In this document: positions 8,348 to 17,751 of the stretch, piece after piece
Numbering within the stretch: position 1 is the first letter of the stretch
Layout of the letters: each line of letters begins with the position of its first letter
Source: Nostoc sp. LEGE 06077
Lineage (GTDB): Bacteria > Cyanobacteriota > Cyanobacteriia > Cyanobacteriales > Nostocaceae
DNA length: 64,000 nucleotides
Direction: 5' to 3'
Assembly: GCF_015207705.1 (NCBI RefSeq)
Contig: NZ_JADEWI010000021.1
Location: 24,629 to 88,628 of the forward strand
Translations under genes and position numbers: made by a program
The notes under the pieces: generated by a model
The model's database searches: none
What the model was told of the DNA's origin: nothing
Seen by the model: only the letters and a program-made list of their open reading frames with translations

Positions 8348-9238
8348 ATGAATCAGCAGCAAAAATTAGTTAACAGCATTTATAAAATTGGAGCTACTGC
8401 GCTATTAACACTAAGCACATTAGCATTAAATTGTCCCCATACTTCTGCAATCTCAATAGGGGTTAGTCCACCGAGATTTGAATTAAAACTTGATGATAAA
8501 AAAGCCAAAACTCAGGTTTTTCGTGTCGTTAACGTTGATAATCAACCCGCAACATTTAGGGTTTATATCCAAGGTTGGACAATTGACGAAAAAAATGAAA
8601 TTCAACCTGTAAAATCAAGTGAGCAATCTCTAGATAACTGGATTACCGTCAACCCTGTAACCTTTACCCTTCCTCCTGGTAAAACCCAAACCGTGCGTTT
8701 TTCAGTTCGTCCTCGTGTCAAACCTCCAGCTGGAGAACACCGCGCTTTAATTTTTGTTGAAGAAGTCAATTCTGACCAAGATAAAAAACCCAGGTCTGGA
8801 GTTAGAGTTTTGGGACGTTTTGGTGTTGCTGTCTATGCTTATGTTGGCAGTATAAAGAAAGTAGGTGTTCTCAATTCCATTTCGGTTGATAGTAAAGCCA
8901 ATAACCTCAAAGCTGCATTTGACATTTCTAGCCAAGGTAATGCTTATGTGCGAATGAATGGTCAATATGCAATCTGGTCTGCTAACAAATATCCTGGTGC
9001 GAGTGCTACTAAGCAAATAGCTAACCTGCAAGCACAAAAAAATAAGAAACCAGATGGTGTGTTAGATGCTGGAATGTTACCTTCAACGCCTGTGTTACCT
9101 GGTACTCGTCGTCAATTAATCCTTAATATCAGTAAAAAACTGCCTCCTGGTCAATATGTTTTAGATGTTAATGGTGATTTGAATGGCGGTGCAATTGATA
9201 AAGGCATTACTTTTACAGTTACATCCAGAAGTAAATAA
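8348..9238 (+). CDS. Periplasmic pilus-assembly chaperone, PapD/FimC-like
   Basis: This 296-residue exported protein has a signal peptide (hydrophobic stretch IGATALLTLSTLALN, cleavage around TSA). The first mature domain (about residues 35-150) has the immunoglobulin-like pattern of periplasmic pilus chaperones: ISIGVSPPRFEL at the start, then FRVVNVDNQPATFRVY and WITVNPVTFTLPPGKTQTVRFSVRP. This corresponds to the F1-G1 edge that donates a strand to subunits. A second beta domain follows, ending in PPGQYVLDVNGDLNGG. In classical systems such chaperones keep subunits folded in the periplasm and hand them to an outer-membrane usher. Here it sits between the two subunit genes and the usher-like gene, as expected. 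The sequence is divergent, so structural confirmation would matter. Confidence 0.8.
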   Translation: MNQQQKLVNSIYKIGATALLTLSTLALNCPHTSAISIGVSPPRFELKLDDKKAKTQVFRVVNVDNQPATFRVYIQGWTIDEKNEIQPVKSSEQSLDNWITVNPVTFTLPPGKTQTVRFSVRPRVKPPAGEHRALIFVEEVNSDQDKKPRSGVRVLGRFGVAVYAYVGSIKKVGVLNSISVDSKANNLKAAFDISSQGNAYVRMNGQYAIWSANKYPGASATKQIANLQAQKNKKPDGVLDAGMLPSTPVLPGTRRQLILNISKKLPPGQYVLDVNGDLNGGAIDKGITFTVTSRSK

Positions 9239-9423
9239 AACAGCTTTTAAACATCAGTTTTCTCACTTCTGGTAATCTTCTAATCTCTCCTCACATCATA
9301 TAGATTTTGCCAGTTCTCAACCGAAATTCTCTAATTTTTTAAGTTATTTACCTTGTCTGTCTCTGCAATTAATTTCCAGCCTAGAACTTTTTTAGGCTGT
9401 CATACCAGCATTTGTATACAAGT

Positions 9424-12400
9424 ATGATCTACCAAGCTTCACCACCTTTACCACCAGCAGAAGTTACTACTCTACCCGCGCAAGATACTCCTATTACAGC
9501 GCCGGATAAAAATAATGCTAACCCAGCCTACAAAACTGCACGGCATACAGTAGCGACCCCCATCCCGCCAGAAACCACACCAGAAGCGGAGTTTTCCACC
9601 AATGGCTTAGAAGAATGGGAATCCTCTGCTGAGAGTAATTCTGGTGAAGCGCCAGTATTACAGAAGAAGTCAGATACAATACTTGCTGATGTTTCCTTTA
9701 CAACTGGAATTCCCGACATATCAGACAAGTCAGATGAGGACAATTCTGATAAAGCATCAGTTCCACAGAAGAAGTCAGGTACAGTACTCTCTGATATTTC
9801 CTTTACTAGTGGAATTCCCGAAATACCAGACAAGTCAACTAAAGAACTAGATCAATGCAAAACAGCTACAATATCTGCACAAGTAGCTTCAACTAATGCA
9901 ATTTCAGGACAATTAGAAGAATCTCCTGATTTATTGACTAAACAACTGGTGAAATGTGAACCAGTCAAAGCACCTGCTCAAGTTGCTATAACAACACCAG
10001 ATAACTCAGCAGCGTCATTAACAAAACAACCGTCACAACCTTCAGTTCAACAGAAAGTCAAAGCACCTACTGAAATTGCTGCTGTAGCTACTAATAACTC
10101 AGCATCCACAACAAAAAAAACACTACAACCTTCTGCTCAACGCAAAGTTCAAGCACCTACTCAAGTTGCGGCTACAACTCCCAACAAAAAGACCAAACCA
10201 AAAGCATCAGTTCAGCGTACAAGAACCACCCCACCTGCTAAAGTCGCTACTAGTGAGACTGACTCCACAAAATTAAAACAACCACCTCAACCACAGGCAC
10301 TAAATACTAAAGTTGAAGTTGCCAGCACTGCTGATGCTGCCAAAAAATCGGAAGAATTAACTAGTTCTTTGACCAAACAACCACAACAAGGTCAAACTAC
10401 AACAGCCTCTGCGTCAACTACAATTGCGGCTAAAGCACCAGAAGATTTAGCAACTTTTGTCACTAAACAAAGGTCACAAACAGTTACAGCACTCTCAGAA
10501 GTAACTACCAAAGATGCTTCTGAGAGTACTGATGATTTTGGCACTTTTTTAGGTAAACAAGCATCTCAGTCACAGTTTCCTGATGTTAGTACAACTGCAT
10601 CTACTGAAGCAATTACTGAAACTTCGATAAATTCTCATGATTTAGCTAGTTTCTTAACCAAACAACCCCCTCATTCATCAGTTCAATATAAAGTTGCCAA
10701 TGTACCTGCGGAAGTTCCAAGTACCACCCAAACATCAAAAAAATCGGAAGATTTATCAGCGTTTTTAACAAAACAACCATCTCATCCACAGGTTCCACAA
10801 AAAACTGCAACTAACCCCACTCCTGCGCCAAATTCATCAGCAGAATCAATTCAAAAACCTCTCAATACTAACCCGGCTGAAGTACAGCCGAAGAAACAAG
10901 GGGTAGATGTCAGCACGAATATATTAAATGTAGATGATAACTCACGCATAACTTTCACTCAAACAGCAAGCTCAAATTTAGAAAATTTATTGCTTGGGGT
11001 AATCATTAACAGGAGAGAAGTAGGTAACTTAGATGTTATCCGTCAAGGAAATACTTTACTGTTGCCTTTGGATGATTTTGCTAAACTTGCTGGTATTACA
11101 GTTGAGACAAAAGATAATAATACATATTTAAACACGCCTTTAGGCGCAATTAATCTGGCTGAAGATGACATTCAAAACTTCAAAGGTGTTAACTATATTA
11201 GTGATGCCTTTATTAGAGATAAACTGTCTTCAAATATTGAATTTAACTCTTTGGATCTAGCTTTAATTATTGATTTACCTTGGCGTGGTGATGGTACAGC
11301 ATATACAAGTGAAGCAGTCAACTTACAACCAGATGTATTTGCCCCACTCAACGGATTTTCTAATTTAAGGCAAGAGTTAAATATTGTTAGTAATGCTGGG
11401 GATGTAAACTTACGCAGTACTACACTACTGGGTGGCAGATTAGCAGGTGGTTTATGGCGGGTACGGGTCAATAATAATTTTGAAAACTCTCCTGATTTAT
11501 CTGAATATTTTTACTATAAACGCAATGGTGGATTTCTTTATCAAGTCGGTCGGCAACAAATTGGTATTAACCCATTAGTCAATAGTCTGAATTTGACAGG
11601 AGCGCAATTCGGTTATACCAATATACCAACTAATCGCTTTAATCAAACTAACAGTGCCAATGAGTTATTACCTAGACGTTCTAGACCTTTACAAACTTTC
11701 CAAGGTGTAGTTCCAGCCGCTAGTTTTGTGCAACTTAGAGTTTCTGGAGTTGTTGTAGCACAGCAGCAGGTTGGATTTGATGGTAGATACGAATTTGTTG
11801 ATGTTAATTTACCAGTTGGGCAAAATAACCAGATTGAAGTTTTAGTTTTTGATCGGAATAATCTGAACGTTCCTAGTGAGATTCGTTCTGTAAGAATTAA
11901 TTCTTCTGATTTATTACTGCCAGCAGGTGGGAATGTTCAATTAGCTGGTGTAGGTTTAACTGGAAATTTAGTACAGAATTCTTTGTTTGATAATAATAAT
12001 GGTACTGAGGCTGGTCAATTTGCAGGTTTTTATCAAGTTCGTCAAGGTCTTTCTAACAATTTAACTTTTGAAGGTTCTTTACAAGCTATTCCTAACACAT
12101 TACAGAGCCAAGCTGGATTAATTTGGCGAGTAGCTAATCCTGTTGTTTTATCTGCTAGTGTAGGTAATTCGTTTGGTAAATTAGCTTACAATACAGATTT
12201 AGATATTCAATTAGGAAAATTAGATATTACAGCTAACTCCCAATCTTATCCTAATGGATATCGGAATGGGAAAAACTCTGGTGAGTTCTTTAACCATAGT
12301 GCCGAAGTAAGTTATCGATTTAATAATAATTTTCAGTTAGGGTTTCTAGCACGTAGTCGTAAAAGCGGTAGTGATACAAATGAATATATATCGCCTACTT

Positions 12401-13473
12401 TCTCTTTAAGACCTTTTGGTCGTTTATCTTTAAACGGTAGGCCTGATATTAATGGGCAGTATTTATTCAATGCTTATTATCAAGTAAATCGTGCGGCACG
12501 ACTATCTTTTAATACTTTTGGTGATAGATACACTACCGGTCTAATTTATGACTTTAATCGCAACTATCAAGTTTCTTTAGGTACTGATTTTGGTGGTAGT
12601 TATGCTACTCGCTATACAGCAGCATTAAACTATAATCCTCCAAATATTAGACAACTGAGTTGGCGAATGGGACTGGCTTACCGTGAGGGGAATTTTGGCC
12701 CGATTGTTGGTGCTAGTATGCAAGTACTACCAGGATTATTTGCCAGAGTTGAATATCAAGGTATTCCCTTTGCTGGGAGAAGAAATGCTTTTGGCGGATT
12801 TAATGACGATCGCCTGACCGTATCATTAGTATCAGACTTATCCTTTGCTGGTGGTAGGGCTATTCCGAGTAGCTTTAACTCTTTGAGTAAGGAACGGGGT
12901 GCGATCGCTGGACGTATTGCTGTCCAAGGTGAAAACAAAGGTTATGACTTACAAGGGGCTAGTGTCAGGGTAATCAATAACCACAACAAGCCTGTTGGTG
13001 GTGCAACAACAGACTCTAGCGGTAACTTCTTTGTTGGTGGTTTACCAGAGGGTGTTTATCGAGTAGAAGTTGACCCAGATCAATTACCTGTAGAACTTAC
13101 CTTACCAAAAACAGGCAGAGTGGCTGAGGTGGGGATGGCAGGTGTTACCAATGTAGATTTTGCCGCCAGATTAGAATATGGTTTAGCTGGTCGAATTACC
13201 GATGTTGCAGGCCAGCCTTTGTCTGATGTGCGGGTAGAACTAGTCAATATTGCTGGTACAGAAGTTTTATCGGCGATGACTGACGAATTTGGTCTGTATC
13301 GTGTAGATGGTGTTCCTGTTGGCAATTATACATTACGCGTTCCGCCACAAGATGCGATCGCTAGTAGCGATACTCTCCCTAAACGCGATGTCACTATCCG
13401 CAACGAGTTTGTCTACGACCAAAATCTGCAATTACCAATTTCGACAGCAGCTAAAGAAATTAAGGAAAAATAA
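9424..13473 (+). CDS. Giant usher-like outer-membrane protein with low-complexity N terminus and Ig-like C terminus
   Basis: The protein is about 1349 residues. (1) Residues 1 to about 515 are low-complexity, rich in Thr, Ala, Pro, Lys and Gln. They include a tandem duplication (QKKSDTILADVSFTTGIPDI / QKKSGTVLSDISFTSGIPEI) and six or more copies of a motif like DLSAFLTKQPSHPQ. (2) Around 520-640 lie usher-type beta segments (LLLGVIINRREVG, LLLPLDDFAKLAGI). (3) Around 640-1150 lies an N-rich beta-barrel-like region, with SFVQLRVSGVVVAQQQVGFDGRYEF resembling the usher middle domain. (4) Two carboxypeptidase-regulatory/SdrD-like beta sandwiches end it (DSSGNFFVGGLPEGVYRVEV; DEFGLYRVDGVPVGNYTLRV). 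It would secrete and assemble the two subunits encoded upstream. No signal peptide is encoded at the ATG (9424) or the TTG (9412), which is odd for an outer-membrane protein. The start is therefore uncertain. Confidence 0.78.
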   Translation: MIYQASPPLPPAEVTTLPAQDTPITAPDKNNANPAYKTARHTVATPIPPETTPEAEFSTNGLEEWESSAESNSGEAPVLQKKSDTILADVSFTTGIPDISDKSDEDNSDKASVPQKKSGTVLSDISFTSGIPEIPDKSTKELDQCKTATISAQVASTNAISGQLEESPDLLTKQLVKCEPVKAPAQVAITTPDNSAASLTKQPSQPSVQQKVKAPTEIAAVATNNSASTTKKTLQPSAQRKVQAPTQVAATTPNKKTKPKASVQRTRTTPPAKVATSETDSTKLKQPPQPQALNTKVEVASTADAAKKSEELTSSLTKQPQQGQTTTASASTTIAAKAPEDLATFVTKQRSQTVTALSEVTTKDASESTDDFGTFLGKQASQSQFPDVSTTASTEAITETSINSHDLASFLTKQPPHSSVQYKVANVPAEVPSTTQTSKKSEDLSAFLTKQPSHPQVPQKTATNPTPAPNSSAESIQKPLNTNPAEVQPKKQGVDVSTNILNVDDNSRITFTQTASSNLENLLLGVIINRREVGNLDVIRQGNTLLLPLDDFAKLAGITVETKDNNTYLNTPLGAINLAEDDIQNFKGVNYISDAFIRDKLSSNIEFNSLDLALIIDLPWRGDGTAYTSEAVNLQPDVFAPLNGFSNLRQELNIVSNAGDVNLRSTTLLGGRLAGGLWRVRVNNNFENSPDLSEYFYYKRNGGFLYQVGRQQIGINPLVNSLNLTGAQFGYTNIPTNRFNQTNSANELLPRRSRPLQTFQGVVPAASFVQLRVSGVVVAQQQVGFDGRYEFVDVNLPVGQNNQIEVLVFDRNNLNVPSEIRSVRINSSDLLLPAGGNVQLAGVGLTGNLVQNSLFDNNNGTEAGQFAGFYQVRQGLSNNLTFEGSLQAIPNTLQSQAGLIWRVANPVVLSASVGNSFGKLAYNTDLDIQLGKLDITANSQSYPNGYRNGKNSGEFFNHSAEVSYRFNNNFQLGFLARSRKSGSDTNEYISPTFSLRPFGRLSLNGRPDINGQYLFNAYYQVNRAARLSFNTFGDRYTTGLIYDFNRNYQVSLGTDFGGSYATRYTAALNYNPPNIRQLSWRMGLAYREGNFGPIVGASMQVLPGLFARVEYQGIPFAGRRNAFGGFNDDRLTVSLVSDLSFAGGRAIPSSFNSLSKERGAIAGRIAVQGENKGYDLQGASVRVINNHNKPVGGATTDSSGNFFVGGLPEGVYRVEVDPDQLPVELTLPKTGRVAEVGMAGVTNVDFAARLEYGLAGRITDVAGQPLSDVRVELVNIAGTEVLSAMTDEFGLYRVDGVPVGNYTLRVPPQDAIASSDTLPKRDVTIRNEFVYDQNLQLPISTAAKEIKEK

Positions 13474-13616
13474 AGTTTTTTGCTTCACTCTCATCAGGTC
13501 AATCTCAACTTGTCTGACTTTTGTAAAAAAGCTGCTTCTCGTCTCTAACTGATTTCCACTACTATGTTTATTGTTCTCCACTCCTGTGGGCTACTTCTGG
13601 CTACCCGCAGATCCTC

Positions 13617-15827
13617 ATGCCGAAATCTAAAAAAAGCCCCAATCCCATCAATCTCAACGATCCACAATACTATCTCAACCGAGAGTTAAGCTGGCTAGAA
13701 TTTAATCATCGAGTATTGCACGAAGCCTGCGACTCACGCACACCACTGTTAGAAAGGCTGAAGTTTTTAGCAATCTTCAGTTCTAATTTAGATGAATTTT
13801 TTATGGTGCGGATTGCCGCTTTAAAGCAGCAAGTAGAAGCAAAAGTTACTCAGTTAACTCCTGATGGCCGTACCCCGCAACAACAACTAGACGATATTCG
13901 CTTAAATCTTAGCCCGCAAGTAGCCCAACAGCATCAACATTTTGAACAAGTCCTGCGTCCACTATTGGCGAAGCACCGCATTCATCTAGTTGATTACATC
14001 AACTTAAATCAGAAACAGCGGACTTATTTAGATAATTATTTTGAAGAACAAATCTTTCCGGTTTTGACTCCTTTGGCTGTTGACCCTAGCCACCCTTTCC
14101 CTTACATTTCCAATCTCAGTTTAAATTTGGCAGTTGTCGTCAAAAACCCAGATACTGAGGAAGAATTTTTTGCCAGAGTTAAAGTTCCTAATGTACTACC
14201 AAGATTTTTGCCTTTACCACCAGAATTAGGCATTCAAGAAAATGGACAACCAGCCAACTGGACAGGTGTACCTTTAGAACAGGCGATCGCCCATAATTTA
14301 AATGCTTTATTTCCAGGGATGAATATCCAGGAATATCACCCCTTCCGCATTACCCGTGATGCTGACTTAGCGCTGGAAGAGGATGAAGCCGATGATTTGC
14401 TGTTAGCTATTGAACAAGAACTACGCAAACGCCGCATCGGTGGTAGTCCTGTTAGAATCGAAATCCAATCCCAGACTCCAGAACCAATTCGGGCAAGGTT
14501 ATTACAAGATTTAGATTTAACAGATAGCGATGTTTATGAAGTAGATGGTTTATTGGGTCTGCGAGACTTGATGTATTTTATGGCTTTGCCCTTACCAGAA
14601 CTTAAAGATCCACCCCGTCAGTCTGTTGTCCCTCTTCGTTTGCAACGGTTGCGCGAACCGCATATAGATGAAGATGTTTTGGAGATGGAAGAAGGCAAAG
14701 ATTTTTTCGCCGTGATTAGGGAAAAGGATTTATTTGTCCACCATCCCTATCAATCTTTCTCGGCAACAGTTGTACGTTTTATTACCCATGCAGCCCATGA
14801 CCCGAATGTATTAGCTATCAAGATGACCCTTTACCGCACTTCCGGTGATTCCCCAATAGTTAACGCCTTAATTGCTGCGGCTGAAAATGGTAAACAAGTA
14901 TCAGTATTGGTCGAATTAAAAGCCCGGTTTGATGAAGAAAATAATATTTATTGGGCAAGGCGTTTAGAAAGGGTAGGAGTTCACGTTGTCTATGGGTTAG
15001 TTGGCTTAAAAACCCATTGCAAAACCGTTATGGTAGTGCGCCGAGAAAAAGATAGAATGCGTCGCTATGTACATATTGGTACTGGAAATTATAATCAAAA
15101 AACTGCACGACTATATACCGATTTAGGATTGTTTAGTTGTCGTGAAGAATTAGGCGCTGATATCACAGATTTGTTTAATTTTCTGACTGGTTATTCACGA
15201 CAAAAATCTTATCGAGAATTATTAGTTGCACCTGTGAATATGCGCGATCGCTTTTTGTCTTTAATTCAGCGCGAAATCGCCAATGTACAAAAAGGGTTTT
15301 CTGGACGCATCGTTGCCAAAATGAATTCTCTTGTTGATCCACAAATCATCGCCACCTTGTACGAAGCTTCCCGTGCTGGCGTGCAAATCGACCTGATTAT
15401 TAGAGGGATTTGCTGTTTACGTCCAGGACTCAAAGACATTAGTGAAAATATTCGCATAATCAGCATTGTCGGTCGCTTTTTAGAACACTCCCGCATATAT
15501 TATTTCTACAATAATGGTCAAGAAGAAATCTATATCGGTAGTGCTGACTGGATGCGCCGGAACCTCGATCGGCGAGTAGAAGTAATTACGCCAATTAAAG
15601 ATCAAGATATTGCTAAAGATTTGCAAGAAATCTTGGGCATTATGTTGGCAGACAATCGCCAAGCCTGGGAATTACAAGCTGATGGTAGTTACACACAACG
15701 CCGTCCTGGTGATGATTGTCCAGAAGCTAATTCACAAATAAGTTTTATGAATATGGCACTGCGTTCTACAGGGGGAACTCCAAACTTGCTGGATTCACAA
15801 AAGAGTCTTTCTTACACTGATAGCTAG
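13617..15827 (+). CDS. ppk1: Polyphosphate kinase 1
   Basis: The 736-residue enzyme makes polyphosphate from ATP. The domain order is as expected: an N-terminal helical domain (YLNRELSWLEFNHRVLHEA, FSSNLDEFFMVRIAALKQQV), a head domain, and two phospholipase-D-like C-terminal domains. The autophosphorylated histidine lies near residue 486 in YVHIGTGNYNQKTARLYTDL. The second active-site region is IRGICCLRPG, then SRIYYFYNNGQEEIYIGSADWMRRNLDRRVEV. The length matches the family. The C-terminal extension of about 40 residues (after RRPGDDCPEA) is variable. The ATG at 13617 is followed immediately by the Lys-rich start common in cyanobacteria. It lies about 140 bases after the usher-like gene and is probably an independent unit. 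Confidence 0.97.
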   Translation: MPKSKKSPNPINLNDPQYYLNRELSWLEFNHRVLHEACDSRTPLLERLKFLAIFSSNLDEFFMVRIAALKQQVEAKVTQLTPDGRTPQQQLDDIRLNLSPQVAQQHQHFEQVLRPLLAKHRIHLVDYINLNQKQRTYLDNYFEEQIFPVLTPLAVDPSHPFPYISNLSLNLAVVVKNPDTEEEFFARVKVPNVLPRFLPLPPELGIQENGQPANWTGVPLEQAIAHNLNALFPGMNIQEYHPFRITRDADLALEEDEADDLLLAIEQELRKRRIGGSPVRIEIQSQTPEPIRARLLQDLDLTDSDVYEVDGLLGLRDLMYFMALPLPELKDPPRQSVVPLRLQRLREPHIDEDVLEMEEGKDFFAVIREKDLFVHHPYQSFSATVVRFITHAAHDPNVLAIKMTLYRTSGDSPIVNALIAAAENGKQVSVLVELKARFDEENNIYWARRLERVGVHVVYGLVGLKTHCKTVMVVRREKDRMRRYVHIGTGNYNQKTARLYTDLGLFSCREELGADITDLFNFLTGYSRQKSYRELLVAPVNMRDRFLSLIQREIANVQKGFSGRIVAKMNSLVDPQIIATLYEASRAGVQIDLIIRGICCLRPGLKDISENIRIISIVGRFLEHSRIYYFYNNGQEEIYIGSADWMRRNLDRRVEVITPIKDQDIAKDLQEILGIMLADNRQAWELQADGSYTQRRPGDDCPEANSQISFMNMALRSTGGTPNLLDSQKSLSYTDS

Positions 15828-15986
15828 GAAAAATTTGATTTTTTTAGTAAAGTTTAATTTTTCCGCATTTTATCTAGATGAATTAATTGGGAAAAAAGTA
15901 GTGATTCAACCATAAGATAGAGTAATTGTCGGTACTCGCTCTCATAAACTATAAACATTATTGTCACTATTTTTTTCTTCCCTTGA

Positions 15987-16403
15987 ATGTTAATGCTCTC
16001 CTGTGAGTCTTCTGCCTTACGCGTTCTTGTAGTTGATGACCACGAATTGACTCGTTTAACCCTACAATTAGCTTTCTCTTGTCAAGAGAATATGCAAGTT
16101 GTTGGGTTAGCGAGTAACGGTCAAGAAGCTATAGAAATGGTGAAACGCTACCAGCCTGATGTGATTGTTTTAGATTTACAGATGCCAATCATGGATGGTT
16201 GGAGTGCTTCTAGTCAAATTAAAGCCATATCTCCCCATACTCAGATACTCGCTTACTCCTCCGTAGAAGAGGGGAATTCTCCACGCGCAATCGGAATGAC
16301 TAGCTTTGACGATTTTTGCAAGAAAGACGTATCGACAACTGAACTCATCGCTTTAGTCAGACAGTTAGGACACCGTAAAGGAAATAGTGAACTGACAAGA
16401 TAA
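15987..16403 (+). CDS. Single-domain response regulator
   Basis: The 138-residue receiver protein has no output domain. It shows the acidic pair (VVDDHELTR), the phospho-acceptor Asp in VIVLDLQMPIMDGW, the switch Ser/Thr in LAYSSVEEGN and the conserved Lys in CKKDVST. The beta1-alpha1 start (LRVLVVDDHELTRLTLQLAF) resembles NarL/CheY-type receivers. It probably acts by protein-protein contact in a phosphorelay. No kinase adjoins it. The ATG at 15987 adds about 11 residues before the domain; an ATG six bases further on (MLSCES) is a possible alternative. A strong terminator follows about 80 bases downstream. Confidence 0.88.
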   Translation: MLMLSCESSALRVLVVDDHELTRLTLQLAFSCQENMQVVGLASNGQEAIEMVKRYQPDVIVLDLQMPIMDGWSASSQIKAISPHTQILAYSSVEEGNSPRAIGMTSFDDFCKKDVSTTELIALVRQLGHRKGNSELTR

Positions 16404-16482
16404 ATATGGCCAGGAAATTAATGGCAGATTGACTTAAGCTTGGGTTCGTTCTGGAGAGTTACTAATGTTGTGTTATTCAGAA

Positions 16483-16527
16483 GCGTCGGTAAAACTCTTA
16501 GTTATCAGAGTTACCGACGCAATTTTT
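16483..16527 (+). terminator. Strong rho-independent terminator
   Basis: The stem GCGTCGGTAA (16483-16492) extended by ACTCT pairs with AGAGTTACCGACGC (two bulged A residues), followed by AATTTTT. It ends the response-regulator transcript and lies just beyond the end of the convergent 60-residue gene. Confidence 0.85.
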
Positions 16528-16535
16528 AGTGCAGC

Positions 16536-16718
16536 TTAATTATTTCCTGTTTGTGGAATAGTGCGTCTATATTCATCTATTAAATCATCCAGTTCTTCTA
16601 AAGCCTGATTGACATCGATTCTCAAAGTTCCCAAGTTTGGCTGTTCTAAGAGACTTAAAAGATAGTCGCGTTTGCTTTGAACTACGGCAATTCGGTCTTT
16701 GATAGTTTGTAAATCCAT
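16536..16718 (-). CDS. Small conserved coiled-coil protein, function unknown
   Basis: The 60-residue acidic protein starts MDLQTIKDRIAVVQSKRDYL and is almost entirely helical, with heptad-like leucines (YLLSLLEQPN, QALEELDDLIDEY). I do not know a function. It is judged real because it begins with ATG, ends in front of a strong terminator, is of coding-like composition and has no competing frame. It is convergent with the response regulator and divergent from the DUF2854 gene. Confidence 0.6.
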   Translation of the reverse strand: MDLQTIKDRIAVVQSKRDYLLSLLEQPNLGTLRIDVNQALEELDDLIDEYRRTIPQTGNN

Positions 16719-16928
16719 TGTTTGTCTGCCAATTTTTAACTATAGTCCAGTTTAAAGTTAACGCAAAACAAAGTGAAGCTTGATCAAGCAGTCAAAAGTT
16801 GTCACCATCTCACCAGATGAGTTGTTATGCATCAAGTAACTAAGTTTTAATTTGTTGGGCTTCCCTAATCTGTTACACATAGCCGATGATAATAAAACTA
16901 ATGTGTTAATAAATATTATCTTCGGCTC

Positions 16929-17474
16929 ATGTTACGCAAAATATCTTTGGGAACTATAGGTTTAACTGTTGGTGGCATATTAACTCTTGTCGGCTTCATC
17001 GCCTATGCTGCTAATAATGCCACATTAAATCTTGTCGGCTTCTTTTACGGTTTTCCGCTGTTGTTGGGAGGACTGGCACTCAAAGCCAATGAACTTAACC
17101 CAATACCCTTCAGCCAAACTACAACACCATCAGTATTATTTCTGCGGCAGCAGCAAGCAACTATCACTCAAAATAAAATTCGCAAAGACATTACCCGCTA
17201 TTGTTACGGTCAAGATGCTCACTTAGATGCAGCACTCTCTTACTTACGTCTGAGTCCCTCTGATGAAGAAAGACCAATAGTTACCGGGTTACGAGAAGAA
17301 GATACTAATGGCGCTTATACCTTAATTTTAGAATTTGATTCTCCTTTCATCCCCCTTAGTGTTTGGCAAGAAAAACAAGAAAAAATGACCAGCTATTTTG
17401 GCCCTGGAGTAGAAATTAAAATCACTCAGCCAGCTGAAGATAAAATTGAGTTAGCGTTAGTTACTAATCAATAG
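16929..17474 (+). CDS. DUF2854 domain-containing membrane protein
   Basis: The 181-residue protein has two N-terminal transmembrane helices (ISLGTIGLTVGGILTLVGFI and a second with LNLVGFFYGFPLLLGGLALK), followed by a soluble domain of about 115 residues containing KDITRYCYGQDAHLDAAL and FDSPFIPLSVWQEKQEKM. This matches DUF2854, a family shared by cyanobacteria and plastids whose role is not established. It is likely in the thylakoid or plasma membrane. The gene stands alone. Its promoter should lie in the roughly 210 bases upstream, between it and the divergent small gene. A 10-bp inverted repeat (AGTCAATAGC / GCTATTGACT, 17487-17524) follows but lacks a T run. Confidence 0.85.
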   Translation: MLRKISLGTIGLTVGGILTLVGFIAYAANNATLNLVGFFYGFPLLLGGLALKANELNPIPFSQTTTPSVLFLRQQQATITQNKIRKDITRYCYGQDAHLDAALSYLRLSPSDEERPIVTGLREEDTNGAYTLILEFDSPFIPLSVWQEKQEKMTSYFGPGVEIKITQPAEDKIELALVTNQ

Positions 17475-17599
17475 TCAATGCTCAATAGTCAATAGCAATA
17501 AATATTAATTATTAGCTATTGACTGTGCGATCGCTGATATTTTAAGTAATCTATTTGTAAGTATGATGTCTGTCTTCTATTAATCAGACTATTCAATGA

Positions 17600-17713
17600 G
17601 CCGTCAATCAATACCTAGAAGCGATAAGATTATTGATCGAGGCTGGTGCAAGCTATAACACTGAGACCTATGATGGTGTAACGACTAAAGATATTACTGA
17701 CATCCAAAATTAG
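17600..17713 (+). pseudogene. Possible ankyrin-repeat gene fragment
   Basis: Between an in-frame TGA and a TAG there is a 37-codon frame reading IRLLIEAGASYNTETYDGVT and then TKDITDIQN. This resembles one ankyrin repeat (helix ending LLIEAGA, then a loop with N and G). There is no start codon and no room for more repeats, so it is at best a decayed fragment. The match is short and could be chance. Confidence 0.35.
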
Positions 17714-17751
17714 CCAAACATTTAGGAATACTTTAAATCCCATCACACTAA

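Noticed and set aside
13307..13552. Plus-strand frame of 81 codons overlapping the usher 3' end
   Set aside because: Out-of-frame with the conserved Ig-like domain, with no ribosome site; it is a shadow frame.
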